Part shown: piece by piece, positions 8,007-15,870 of the stretch
How the letters are laid out: every line of letters starts with the position of its first letter
Position numbering within the stretch: the stretch's first letter is position 1
Virus record (IMG/VR): IMGVR_UViG_3300031951_001057
Coordinates: 1-26,268 of that record
From: a virus
Strand: one strand, 5' to 3'
Length of the DNA stretch: 26,268 nucleotides
The notes under the pieces: generated by a model
What the model was told of the DNA's origin: nothing
Seen by the model: only the letters and a program-made list of their open reading frames with translations
Database searches by the model: none
Made by a program: the position numbers and the translations under genes

Positions 8007-8206
8007 CAACGAAAGTTAAGGTGGACCTTTCGTTTACAAGGAATCTTGGCAATTACGAAAGCATTAAGATAGGCATTGGCGTAGAAGATGATGTCAGATC
8101 TGGTGAAAACGTAAATTCCGCAACAGAGCGTGTTTATAAATTTGTTGAAGAAAAGCTAATTGAAAAAACTCGTGAAGTAGAAAAAGAGTTAAATAATGGC
8201 AAATGA
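8003..8206 (+). CDS. Conserved-type actinophage protein of unknown function, 67 residues
   Basis: Begins in an ATGA overlap with the zinc-finger microprotein. A beta strand (KVKVDLSFTRNLGNYESIKI) leads to a C-terminal helix (ERVYKFVEEKLIEKTREVEK). Small proteins of this pattern are familiar from actinophage early regions, but I know no assigned function. Position just upstream of the replication genes suggests an accessory replication or regulatory role. It overlaps the next gene by 11 bases. Confidence 0.65.
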   Translation: MTTKVKVDLSFTRNLGNYESIKIGIGVEDDVRSGENVNSATERVYKFVEEKLIEKTREVEKELNNGK

Positions 8207-8510
8207 AAAACAGCCTTACGTATTAATTGGCCTATACATTTCTTTGTATAAAGAAAAATACAATAAGTCTATTTCAATAAACAAGTTTCGTGAAAAGTGG
8301 GCAATGCAAGATGTTATAGATAGCGTAGGCTACGAACGTGCCAAGGAGCTCTTAGTGTATTATTTTAGTACAAGTAAATCAGGTCACCCATTAAATTTTT
8401 TTTATAACAATTTTGACAGAATAGATGTTTTGAATAAAGAAATACAAAAAGATAAGGTTAATCGCAGCATCTTGCTTGATGCGACTAAAAAGATGGTGGA
8501 GGGCGAATAG
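8196..8510 (+). CDS. Unknown 104-residue helical protein upstream of helicase
   Basis: A helical protein with the segments YERAKELLVYYFSTSKSGHP and LNFFYNNFDRIDVLNKEIQK. It is directly coupled to the DnaB-like helicase gene (TAGTG overlap). By position it could be a helicase loader or adaptor, as many phages encode one next to their helicase, but it has no Walker motif and I see no decisive signature. Treat the loader idea as inference only. Confidence 0.65.
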   Translation: MANEKQPYVLIGLYISLYKEKYNKSISINKFREKWAMQDVIDSVGYERAKELLVYYFSTSKSGHPLNFFYNNFDRIDVLNKEIQKDKVNRSILLDATKKMVEGE

Positions 8511-9778
8511 TGAATACAGAGGCAACATTAATATCTGCTGTATGTAAAAATAAAGACATAAGCACTCTGCTTGCGGATAACGTAGACGAGTTATTTACTT
8601 CTCACAGAGATATTTGGGAAAGCTTAAAGAGTTATTACTATAAGTTTAAAGCAGTCCCAGAGGTTGGAATCTTAATTGAAAGACACAAAGATTTTGAGCC
8701 AGTAGACTCTAAAGCCGAAACAGGTTACTACCTAGACCAATTAAAAAATGAATTCATTTCTAATAAGTTAAAGTCCATCATCATACGTGGAGGTTCTGCA
8801 TTAAAAGAAGATGCAGCCTCTAGAGTCCTTGCACAAATGCAAAGCGACTTAGCAAATTTAAGCAGGTATACAAATAACGTAAGAGATTTAGATATAATTG
8901 ATGTAGAAAATGCAGCAAGACATTATCAAGCAGTAAAAGATAGATCTGCGGTAATGGGCGGAGCTCCAGGAATCCTTACTGGCTTTTCTGCAATCGATAA
9001 GGCATACCCAACGGGCATGGCTCCAGGTCATTTAATTGTCGCCATCGGCTGGCCAGGTAAAGGTAAAACTTGGTTCACGGCGTACCTAGCGTGTAAGGCT
9101 TGGGAACAAGGATTTAAGCCTATGATTGTTTCTCTTGAAATGTCTCCCGAAAACATGCGTGACCGCATATTTACAATGCTCGGATCTGGAATATTTCGTG
9201 CAAGTGATTTATCAAAAGGAGATATTAATATTGACGACTTTAGGTCGTGGGGAAACAAAAAGTTTGAGGGAAAGAACAGCTTTGTTCTTATTTCAAATGA
9301 AGGAAATTCTGAAGTAACCCCTGCTACAATTCAAGGTAAGATTGATCAGCATAAGCCAGATTTAGTTATATTAGATTATCATCAGCTATTTAATGACAAC
9401 AAGCGTTCTAATTCTGAAGTAGAAAGAAATAGAAACGTTTCTCGTGAGTTTAAAATGCTTGCAGTGTCAAATAATATTCCAATTATTGATATCACTGCAG
9501 CAACAGCAGACGACATTTCAGATCAAGATAATCCACCGATGATGTCTCAAGTGGCATGGTCAAAAGCAATTGAATACGATGCAGACATGGCACTGGCTGT
9601 TCATAGATATCCTCAAACTAATATGATTGAGATTGTGTCAAGAAAAAATAGACACGGTCACGATTTTAATTTTTATTTAGACTGGGATATCAATCGTGGT
9701 ATCGTCAAGGAAATTTACGAAAATCCGTTCCAACAAAATGAATCACAAACAGATAAAAAGATTTCAAGTAAGGGTTGA
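8510..9778 (+). CDS. dnaB: DnaB-like replicative DNA helicase
   Basis: A 422-residue hexameric-type helicase that unwinds DNA at the phage fork. The first 120 residues form a helical N-terminal domain. The RecA-fold motor follows: Walker A GWPGKGKT (180-187), the DnaB-type SLEMS (208-212), Walker B LVILDYHQL (D289), and motif SREFKMLAVSNNIPIIDIT. The end (SRKNRHGHDFNFYLDWD) matches the DnaB arginine-finger region. GTG start 6 bases after GGAGGG (8498-8503), overlapping the previous stop. It lies in one run with the primase. About 13 of 20 arginines are AGA/AGG, fewer than in the fibre gene. Confidence 0.9.
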   Translation: MNTEATLISAVCKNKDISTLLADNVDELFTSHRDIWESLKSYYYKFKAVPEVGILIERHKDFEPVDSKAETGYYLDQLKNEFISNKLKSIIIRGGSALKEDAASRVLAQMQSDLANLSRYTNNVRDLDIIDVENAARHYQAVKDRSAVMGGAPGILTGFSAIDKAYPTGMAPGHLIVAIGWPGKGKTWFTAYLACKAWEQGFKPMIVSLEMSPENMRDRIFTMLGSGIFRASDLSKGDINIDDFRSWGNKKFEGKNSFVLISNEGNSEVTPATIQGKIDQHKPDLVILDYHQLFNDNKRSNSEVERNRNVSREFKMLAVSNNIPIIDITAATADDISDQDNPPMMSQVAWSKAIEYDADMALAVHRYPQTNMIEIVSRKNRHGHDFNFYLDWDINRGIVKEIYENPFQQNESQTDKKISSKG

Positions 9779-10040
9779 GTTTGCTGACGATTCTGGTATA
9801 CCTAGATTAAAATACCAGTACGAAAACATGCTTAGTCATGACATGAGAAGCAAAGGGTACGCTAGGGTACTTGACATAGACACAGCATTTTCGATAGAAT
9901 TTGACGGTCAGACATGGGTGTTCTTAATGACACTTTATGGAGTATACGTAGGAAAGAAGAAGGCATGGCTATCAGAGGGCATAACGCAAGGAAAATTGAT
10001 TCCACGCAGTATGCGCCCAACCATATCAAGTCAATTGTAA
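9738..10040 (+). CDS. 100-residue protein overlapping helicase and primase, unknown
   Basis: A 100-residue frame whose 5' end overlaps the helicase by 41 bases and whose 3' end overlaps the primase by 76 bases. I do not recognise it. The centre is beta-rich (KRFQVRVEFADDSG, AFSIEFDGQTWVFLMTLYGV) and the C-terminus is basic. It fills the only space between helicase and primase, so it is probably real. Its ATG has no clear ribosome-binding site; the frame extends upstream to 9696 but that would lengthen the helicase overlap. Confidence 0.55.
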   Translation: MNHKQIKRFQVRVEFADDSGIPRLKYQYENMLSHDMRSKGYARVLDIDTAFSIEFDGQTWVFLMTLYGVYVGKKKAWLSEGITQGKLIPRSMRPTISSQL

Positions 10041-10963
10041 AAAGCTTAGGTCTTGATATAACGGCGGAACCTGGAAACGAGGTAATGTTCTATTGCCCAT
10101 TTCATTCAAATAGACATACTGCTTCTTGCTGCATAAATAAAAGCACTGGTGCATGGCTTTGTTTTAACCCCTCATGTGGAGAGTCTGGAACATTAATAGA
10201 ACTAGTAAAGCGTGTTTTAAACAAAAATGATTTTCAAGCAATGAGATTTATTTTATCCCAAGAGGCAGAGATATTAAATAATTTTGACGAGATAGTCTCT
10301 GGTATGTTTGAAGATAAGCCAGACTTTGAAGAGTTTTCTCAAGAAACTTTAGACGGATTGCATTTAAATCTTTTAAATTCTAGTGCAGCAAAAGATTATT
10401 TAATCTCAAGAGGAATAAACGAAGACTCTATGAAGCACTTCGGATTGGGATATTCTTTAAATATGTCAATGGTAATAACGCCAGTTCACAGCCCTAGCGG
10501 TATTCCAATAGGACTTGTAGGAAGATCTATTGAGGGTAAGGCTTTTAAGAACAGCACAAACCTTCCTAAGAGCAAAACTATGTTTAACATACATCGTGCA
10601 AAAAAAATTGGCAATCATGTAATTGTAGTAGAATCTAATTTTGATGCAATAAGAGTTCATCAGGCGGGATTTCCAAACGTTGTGGCCACCCTAGGCGGAT
10701 TTTTGTCAGTAGAGCAGCAAGGATTGCTTAATAGATATTTTAATAAAATAACCATAATGACGGACAATGATTTAGCAGGCAGAGAGCTTGGATATAGCAT
10801 AGCAAATAGATTAAGAAATAAAGACCTATTGTGGTCTTCGTATGAATATGGTAAGATATATCCTCATGGTGCAAAAGATGCAGGTGATTTGACCGACGAA
10901 GAGATTAGAGCCTGTATTAAAAATTCTGTATCCGACATAGAATACAGATCTTGGAACTCGTGA
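9965..10963 (+). CDS. dnaG: DnaG-like DNA primase
   Basis: A 332-residue primase that makes RNA primers at the fork. The zinc-binding domain shows CPFH (C44, H47) and CFNPSC (C66, C71) with the HTASC strand between, as in CHC2 primases. A TOPRIM core follows: VVESNFDAI (E223) and MTDNDLAGRE (D267, D269). It lacks the C-terminal helicase-binding domain of bacterial DnaG, as in many phage primases. I chose ATG 9965, after AGGAAAG at 9950-9956, over the in-frame start at 9914, which would deepen the overlap with the previous gene. It ends inside the promoter for the SSB gene. Confidence 0.85.
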   Translation: MAIRGHNARKIDSTQYAPNHIKSIVKSLGLDITAEPGNEVMFYCPFHSNRHTASCCINKSTGAWLCFNPSCGESGTLIELVKRVLNKNDFQAMRFILSQEAEILNNFDEIVSGMFEDKPDFEEFSQETLDGLHLNLLNSSAAKDYLISRGINEDSMKHFGLGYSLNMSMVITPVHSPSGIPIGLVGRSIEGKAFKNSTNLPKSKTMFNIHRAKKIGNHVIVVESNFDAIRVHQAGFPNVVATLGGFLSVEQQGLLNRYFNKITIMTDNDLAGRELGYSIANRLRNKDLLWSSYEYGKIYPHGAKDAGDLTDEEIRACIKNSVSDIEYRSWNS

Positions 10964-10996
10964 TATAATAAAAAATACAGATGGATTTATACCATC
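10962..10996 (+). promoter_or_regulatory. Extended -10 promoter and leader stem-loop for SSB
   Basis: TATAAT at 10964-10969 is preceded by TG (TGATATAAT), within the primase stop codon. No good -35 box is seen at 16-18 bases, so it would rely on the extended -10. The start point would be near 10976. A small hairpin, GATGG (10980-10984) with CCATC (10992-10996), sits at the 5' end of the leader before the strong ribosome site at 11003-11010. Confidence 0.6.
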
Positions 10997-11014
10997 AACT
11001 ACAAAGGAGAATAA

Positions 11015-11686
11015 ATGAGTATAGTAAAGGGTCTAAAAGACCTAAACAAGGCACTAGATAAGCCTACATATAGCGGCGGAGATGAAAACAAAGGACGCTG
11101 GCTAAAAATTGAAGACGGAGAAAGCGTAAAGGTTAGATTCCTTCAAGAGCTAGACCCAGATTCACCAAATTATAATGATAAGCTCGGATGTGGATTTATT
11201 GCACTAGAGCATACAAACCCTAAAGATTACCGTCGCAAGGCTCTAGATACAATGGAGTCTGAAGGCCGTGACTGGGCACAGGAACAACACCGCAAGGATC
11301 CAAAGGCTGGCTGGAAAGCAAGAACACGACTATACATTAACGTGTTGGTAGATGACGGAAAGAATGATCCATACGTCGCAATTCTTTCACAAGGCACAAG
11401 CGGTAAAACAATTACACCTACATTAATTGAATATGCTGGCGAAATGGGAAGCATCACTAACCTGATGTGGAGAATTAAGCGCAACGGTTCAAAAACAGAT
11501 ACAAGTTATACAATCATTCCTCTAGCAAAAGACGAAGCACAATTTGACTTCTCTGGCCTAGAACTATTTGATCTAGAAAAAACTGCTGTAAGACATGTTC
11601 CATATGCTGAGCAAGAAGCTTTTTATATGGGTGAAGGCGGATCTTCAGACGAAGTTTCTGAATCAAGTTCAAGCGTAGATTGGTAA
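11015..11686 (+). CDS. ssb: Single-stranded DNA-binding protein (gp32-like)
   Basis: A 223-residue protein that probably coats single-stranded DNA at the fork. The pattern of a short basic N-terminal arm (SIVKGLKDLNKALDK), a central OB-like domain (WLKIEDGESVKVRFLQEL, RTRLYINVLVDDGKNDPYVA) and an acidic serine-rich C-terminal tail ending SSSSVDW is typical of phage SSBs of the T4 gp32 type; the acidic tip recruits partner proteins. It has its own promoter, a strong Shine-Dalgarno (AAAGGAGA) and a downstream terminator, so it can be made in high amount, as a coating protein needs. The closely placed polymerase gene supports the role. Confidence 0.75.
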   Translation: MSIVKGLKDLNKALDKPTYSGGDENKGRWLKIEDGESVKVRFLQELDPDSPNYNDKLGCGFIALEHTNPKDYRRKALDTMESEGRDWAQEQHRKDPKAGWKARTRLYINVLVDDGKNDPYVAILSQGTSGKTITPTLIEYAGEMGSITNLMWRIKRNGSKTDTSYTIIPLAKDEAQFDFSGLELFDLEKTAVRHVPYAEQEAFYMGEGGSSDEVSESSSSVDW

Positions 11687-11696
11687 TATAAATAAA

Positions 11697-11726
11697 TGCA
11701 GGGCTAGTCTATTGACTGGCCCTGCA
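11697..11726 (+). terminator. Intrinsic terminator after SSB
   Basis: TGCAGGGCTAGTC (11697-11709) pairs with GACTGGCCCTGCA (11714-11726) as a 13-bp stem with one G-U pair and a 4-base loop, followed by the T-rich ATATTTGTT. It isolates the SSB transcript. The -35 box of the next promoter (TTGACT, 11712-11717) lies inside the loop and right arm. Confidence 0.8.
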
Positions 11727-11740
11727 ATATTTGTTAAAAT
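11712..11740 (+). promoter_or_regulatory. Promoter for a leaderless transcript into the polymerase gene
   Basis: TTGACT (11712-11717), 17-base spacer, TAAAAT (11735-11740) with an extended TGT. The -10 box ends 6 bases before the ATG at 11747, so the message probably begins at the start codon. No Shine-Dalgarno is present. Confidence 0.65.
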
Positions 11741-11746
11741 AACAAT

Positions 11747-11953
11747 ATGATTTCATACGATATACCTGATCCATTTGAAACTTTTGTTTCAAATAAATAC
11801 AAAAATTACGTCGGTGCGGTGTATGATTTTTTTGCCAGGGAATGGCATATGAAATGTGGTTGTTGCAAAGAAGACCTGTATGCACCAAATAAAAAAACTA
11901 TGACAAAGATTAGACTTTATCATACTAGAAACGAATGCTGTGGCGGTTATTAA
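11747..11953 (+). CDS. 68-residue cysteine-cluster protein
   Basis: A small protein with an aromatic N-terminal half (YDIPDPFETFVSNKYKNYVG) and five cysteines: C37, C39, C40 in MKCGCCKEDL and C64, C65 in NECCGGY. These could bind zinc or an iron-sulphur cluster. It lacks the spacing and glycine-tryptophan turn of WhiB proteins. It is the first codon-starting gene of a predicted leaderless transcript and is coupled by TAATG to the polymerase gene. Function unknown. Confidence 0.7.
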   Translation: MISYDIPDPFETFVSNKYKNYVGAVYDFFAREWHMKCGCCKEDLYAPNKKTMTKIRLYHTRNECCGGY

Positions 11954-14900
11954 TGAGTTTTACACATCTGCATGTTCACTCATACTATTCATTAATGGAT
12001 GGTCTTAATTCGCCTGCAGACTTAGTTAAAGCAGCAAAAGATGCTGGGCAAACAGCATTAGCAATTACTGACCACGGAACATTGTCTTCACATCGTGAAA
12101 TGCAAATAGCCTGTAAGGAACAGGGTATAAAGCCTATACTTGGGGTAGAGGCGTATATATCTCCTACAGATAGATTTGATCGTTCGTCTAAAACAGATAA
12201 ATCAATTCAGGCCTATAACCATATTATTCTACTTGCTAAAAACAAAAAGGGTTTAGAGAACATAAATATTTTGCAAGAGCTCGCATGGAACGAAGGCTTT
12301 TATCACAAGCCACGTATTGATAGGGAGATACTTAATGAATACTCGGAAGGCGTTATTGTATTGTCTGGATGCCTTAATGGCCTCATCTCTAAATGCATCG
12401 AGAAAAACGAGTTCTCTGAAGCTAAACTTATTCTCAAAGATTTTAAGAAAAATTTCGGTGAAGATTTTTATATTGAGGTTCAGGCTCACAATCCGAAAGA
12501 AATAAATGAAGGCCTATTGGCGCTAGCAGATGAGCTTAAAATTAAAGCGGTGGCAACAGGAGATGCTCACTTTGCCAAAGAAGAAGATAGAGTTTTAGAA
12601 GAAGCAATGCTTATCTTATCTACATCTCCAAAAGCAGATAAAGAAGCAGATTTTGAAATGTCTAGACAGATTAAAGATATGTTAGATAGATTCAATTATC
12701 TATATCCTGATAGAAAAATATCATTTGTTGACTATAATTTATTTATTCAGACTAGGGCTGAAATAGAGGCGGACTTTAAAAAGGCTGGCATAGATAGAAC
12801 CGACATATATACCAATACCATGGAGATAGCCCATAAAATTGAAGAATACGACTTCTACCAGGGGTTGGACCTCCTGCCTGTTCCTAAGACCAATGCTGAC
12901 CAAAAGCTCCGCCAGATGGCCTTAGAGGGCCTTAAAAGGCTAGATCTGGACAAAGAGCAGGTCTACTTAGACAGAATTGAGGAAGAGTTATCTATAATTA
13001 AAGATAAGTCTTTTGCCTCATATTTTCTTGTTGTGGCAGACATGGTTAACTGGGCAAAGGATAACGATATTGTTGTAGGGCCAGGGCGTGGCTCTGCAGC
13101 AGGCTCCCTTGTATGCTACACATTAGGAATTACAGATGTAGATCCAATTAAATATGACCTTCTATTTTTCCGATTTATTAATCCTGAACGTAATGACTTT
13201 CCAGACATAGATACAGATTTTGAAGATCGTCGCCGTAAAGAAGTTAAAGAATATTTAAAAAAGAAATTTAAGCATGTTGCTTCTATTTCTACATACACTT
13301 ATTTCAAAGACAAAGGCGTAATTCGTGATGCTGCTCGTGTGTTCATGGTTCCGCTTTCAGATGTAAATCGTGCCATGAAATCAATTGATACATTCGAAGA
13401 CTTTATAGATTCTCCAAACACAAAAGAATTTAGAATGAAATACCCAGAGGTCTTGTGGCTTGCAGAACGTTTACGTGGAAAGATTAGGTCTGTTGGAGTA
13501 CACGCTGCTGGAGTTGTGGTTGCTAAAGATGATATTAGAAAGTATGCGCCAGTAGAATCTAGGGCGGATGCAGACGACGATGTTTCTGGAAGAATTCCTG
13601 TGGTTGCGTACGACATGGATACTGTTGCAGATATAGGATTAATTAAGCTAGATGCACTGGGACTAAAAACGCTTTCAGTTATTTCTGACACATTAAAATC
13701 AATTAAGAAAAGAACCAAAGAGGATATAGTTTTATCAAGGTTGCCGCTAGACGATAAACTTGTATATAAAACATTAAGCGAAGGATATACAAAGGGTGTC
13801 TTCCAGGCTGAAGCTACCCCTTATACAAACCTACTTATCAAAATGGGAGTTGATAAGTTTGAAGATCTTGCTGCATCAAATGCATTGGTTCGCCCAGGGG
13901 CTATGAATACAGTAGGAGCTTCATATGTTAAGCGTAAACACGGAGATGAAGCGGTACAATTTATCCATCCAATTATGAAGCCGTTTACCGAGAACACATA
14001 TGGTGTTATTATATACCAAGAGCAGGTTATGCAGGCATGCGTACACCTAGGAGGGATGACTTGGTCAGAAGCCGATAAGGTTCGCAAGATCATTGGTAAA
14101 AAGAAAGATGCAAAAGAGTTCGACCAGTTCAAGGATAAATTTATTGTTGGGGCTTCAAAACACATTTCTAAGAAGCAAGCCGAAGACCTCTGGCACATGT
14201 TTGAGGCTCATGCGGGGTATTCTTTCAATCGTTCTCATGCCGTTGCTTATTCTCTTCTTTCTTATTATACTGCTTGGCTTAAGCATTATTTCCCTCTTGA
14301 TTTTATGTTTTCAATTCTTAAAAACGAAAACGATAAGGATGCTAGAACTGAGTACCTCATTGAGGCAAAAAGATTAGGGCTTAAGGTATCACTTCCTCAC
14401 ATCAATGAATCAGAAATTAATTTTTCATTAAAAGATAATAAAATTGTTTTTGGACTTGCTGAAATTAAATTTATATCTGACAGCATTGCAAATAAAATTT
14501 TAGCTTTGCGACCATTTAAAGACTACGCAGACTTTATAGAAAAAGCTTCTAAAAAAGGCAGTGGAATAAATAGTAGAGCAGTTTCAGCATTAAACGCAAT
14601 TGGCGGTGCAGCATTTGAAGACAACAAAAGGTCTGGAAATGAAAAGGATAGTTATTATGAATATTTAGGTATACCTACATTTAACCTAGAGGGTATTCCT
14701 CCAAGAATTAAATCGCAAGCAAGGCCAATTGAAGAGTTTGACGACTTAGGTTCTTTTGTAATGTTCGGAATGGCTAAGTCTATTAAAAGAGGAAGCGGAT
14801 GGGCAAGGGTAGAGTTGGTTGACGAAACTGGATCAATAGGATTATTTGATACAGAGCAAACAAAAATAGAAACTGGGCAAATGTATTTTGTTTTAGTTGG

Positions 14901-15222
14901 AGATAATAGAATTGCAAGGTATGTAAAGGTATCTGACGTAAGTCCTGATTCAAAAGATATATTCGTAGACTTTCTTTATAGAAAACAATACGACCTTGCG
15001 GAAGGCGAGTACTATGTGGTAAACTTTACTCCCTATGTGACAAAAGCAGGAAAGACTATGAGCCATATTGTATTATCAAATAAAGATAAAGATCTTACAC
15101 GAGCCATTGCTTTTCCAAGTATGTATAAGATGTCTCTTGCAAAAATGCGAGAAGGCATGAGTTGTAAAGTGGTTTTGTCAAAACTAGATGACGGAACTCT
15201 TATGGTAAAGGAAATAAAATGA
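11953..15222 (+). CDS. dnaE: DNA polymerase III alpha subunit with intact PHP domain
   Basis: A 1089-residue family C replicative polymerase, close to bacterial DnaE in length. The N-terminal PHP domain keeps all nine predicted metal ligands (H7, H9, D16, H41, E66, H90, C140, D204, H206). The palm shows GPGRGSAAGS (376-385), FPDIDTDFED with D420 and D422, and the third aspartate in LIKLDALGLKTL. The C-terminal third carries the helix-hairpin-helix and OB-like regions. In Mycobacterium tuberculosis DnaE1, such a complete PHP domain is the proofreading exonuclease; I infer the same here. The start is ATG 11953 in the TAATG overlap; an upstream start at 11935 would add six residues without homology. 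The stop overlaps the next ATG. Confidence 0.95.
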   Translation: MSFTHLHVHSYYSLMDGLNSPADLVKAAKDAGQTALAITDHGTLSSHREMQIACKEQGIKPILGVEAYISPTDRFDRSSKTDKSIQAYNHIILLAKNKKGLENINILQELAWNEGFYHKPRIDREILNEYSEGVIVLSGCLNGLISKCIEKNEFSEAKLILKDFKKNFGEDFYIEVQAHNPKEINEGLLALADELKIKAVATGDAHFAKEEDRVLEEAMLILSTSPKADKEADFEMSRQIKDMLDRFNYLYPDRKISFVDYNLFIQTRAEIEADFKKAGIDRTDIYTNTMEIAHKIEEYDFYQGLDLLPVPKTNADQKLRQMALEGLKRLDLDKEQVYLDRIEEELSIIKDKSFASYFLVVADMVNWAKDNDIVVGPGRGSAAGSLVCYTLGITDVDPIKYDLLFFRFINPERNDFPDIDTDFEDRRRKEVKEYLKKKFKHVASISTYTYFKDKGVIRDAARVFMVPLSDVNRAMKSIDTFEDFIDSPNTKEFRMKYPEVLWLAERLRGKIRSVGVHAAGVVVAKDDIRKYAPVESRADADDDVSGRIPVVAYDMDTVADIGLIKLDALGLKTLSVISDTLKSIKKRTKEDIVLSRLPLDDKLVYKTLSEGYTKGVFQAEATPYTNLLIKMGVDKFEDLAASNALVRPGAMNTVGASYVKRKHGDEAVQFIHPIMKPFTENTYGVIIYQEQVMQACVHLGGMTWSEADKVRKIIGKKKDAKEFDQFKDKFIVGASKHISKKQAEDLWHMFEAHAGYSFNRSHAVAYSLLSYYTAWLKHYFPLDFMFSILKNENDKDARTEYLIEAKRLGLKVSLPHINESEINFSLKDNKIVFGLAEIKFISDSIANKILALRPFKDYADFIEKASKKGSGINSRAVSALNAIGGAAFEDNKRSGNEKDSYYEYLGIPTFNLEGIPPRIKSQARPIEEFDDLGSFVMFGMAKSIKRGSGWARVELVDETGSIGLFDTEQTKIETGQMYFVLVGDNRIARYVKVSDVSPDSKDIFVDFLYRKQYDLAEGEYYVVNFTPYVTKAGKTMSHIVLSNKDKDLTRAIAFPSMYKMSLAKMREGMSCKVVLSKLDDGTLMVKEIK

Positions 15223-15503
15223 GTGAAGAGCAAGTTGTTGTAAATCAAGAACCAGATTTTGATGTAAATGAAGTTCAAGCACAATTAACTGCAAGTAAGG
15301 TTCTAATTTCAATCTTAGAAACTCTAGGACAAGTAACAGTGCCAACTAAAACTTTGTTTGAGGCAAACAATAAAGACAAAGAATTAGTTGTAGACTATGA
15401 CGAAAAAACCCTAAGCTTTATCTTTAGGCTTCCTAGAGAAGAAGACATGGTATACAATGCAGAATTAATAGAAGAAAATGAGTTGATTAATGACTTCGAA
15501 TAG
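15219..15503 (+). CDS. Unknown 94-residue acidic protein after polymerase
   Basis: Coupled to the polymerase gene by ATGA. The N-terminus is acidic and disordered; a helix (EVQAQLTASKVLISILETLG) is followed by beta sequence (ELVVDYDEKTLSFIFRLP) and an acidic C-terminus. I do not recognise the family. Its tight coupling to the polymerase suggests a replication accessory role, but nothing in the sequence proves it. It overlaps the MazG-like gene by 14 bases. Confidence 0.65.
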   Translation: MSEEQVVVNQEPDFDVNEVQAQLTASKVLISILETLGQVTVPTKTLFEANNKDKELVVDYDEKTLSFIFRLPREEDMVYNAELIEENELINDFE

Positions 15504-15837
15504 TATTGTTACTGAGTACGGCTTAGACGCTTTATCAGCACTTTTGCATGAGGCGGCAAGGCAAAAAGGTTTTTGGGATGGCGAATACACTAATGATAAG
15601 ATAGGCAATAAGCTAGCCCTTGTACATTCTGAAGTAACAGAGGTGTTAGAGGCAATTAGAAAATCTAAAGGCAGCGAGCATATAGTAGAAGAAATTGCAG
15701 ACATTTTAATTAGAGTCCTTGATGTCTATGCTGCAATGAGAAATGAAGAACAAGTTATTCACAGCTTAGATGAAATTTTAGAAAACAAAATAAATAAAAA
15801 TAAAGAACGCCCAAGACTTCACGGCAACCTATTTTAA
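15490..15837 (+). CDS. MazG-like nucleoside triphosphate pyrophosphohydrolase
   Basis: A 115-residue all-helical protein of the MazG/dUTPase-like superfamily, which cleaves nucleoside triphosphates to monophosphate and pyrophosphate. The metal-binding pattern is visible as ALVHSEVTEVLEAIR (the ExxE helix) and EEIADILIRVLDV (the ExxD helix). Phage MazG proteins may clean nucleotide pools or alter the host alarmone response; which applies here is unknown. The ATG lies inside the previous gene. The stop is immediately followed by the promoter for RecA. Confidence 0.8.
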   Translation: MTSNSIVTEYGLDALSALLHEAARQKGFWDGEYTNDKIGNKLALVHSEVTEVLEAIRKSKGSEHIVEEIADILIRVLDVYAAMRNEEQVIHSLDEILENKINKNKERPRLHGNLF

Positions 15838-15846
15838 TGATATAAT
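15818..15846 (+). promoter_or_regulatory. Promoter for recA
   Basis: TTCACG (15818-15823), 17-base spacer, perfect TATAAT (15841-15846) with an extended TGA. Start near 15853, leaving a leader of about 18 bases with a weak purine-rich ribosome site before the ATG at 15871. The -35 box lies in the last codons of the MazG-like gene. Confidence 0.65.
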
Positions 15847-15870
15847 AAGCAGAGAGAAGAAAGAATAATA

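Noticed and set aside
9696-9737. Longer starts for the 100-residue gene (9696) and the primase (9914)
   Set aside because: Both would lengthen overlaps without adding recognisable domain sequence.
11747-11953. WhiB-type regulator
   Set aside because: The cysteines are C-x-C-C and C-C, not the C...CxxC...C pattern, and there is no GxWGG turn.
13299-14198. Long frames on the minus strand inside the polymerase gene
   Set aside because: They are antisense shadows of a fully conserved gene, with no ribosome sites or recognisable motifs.
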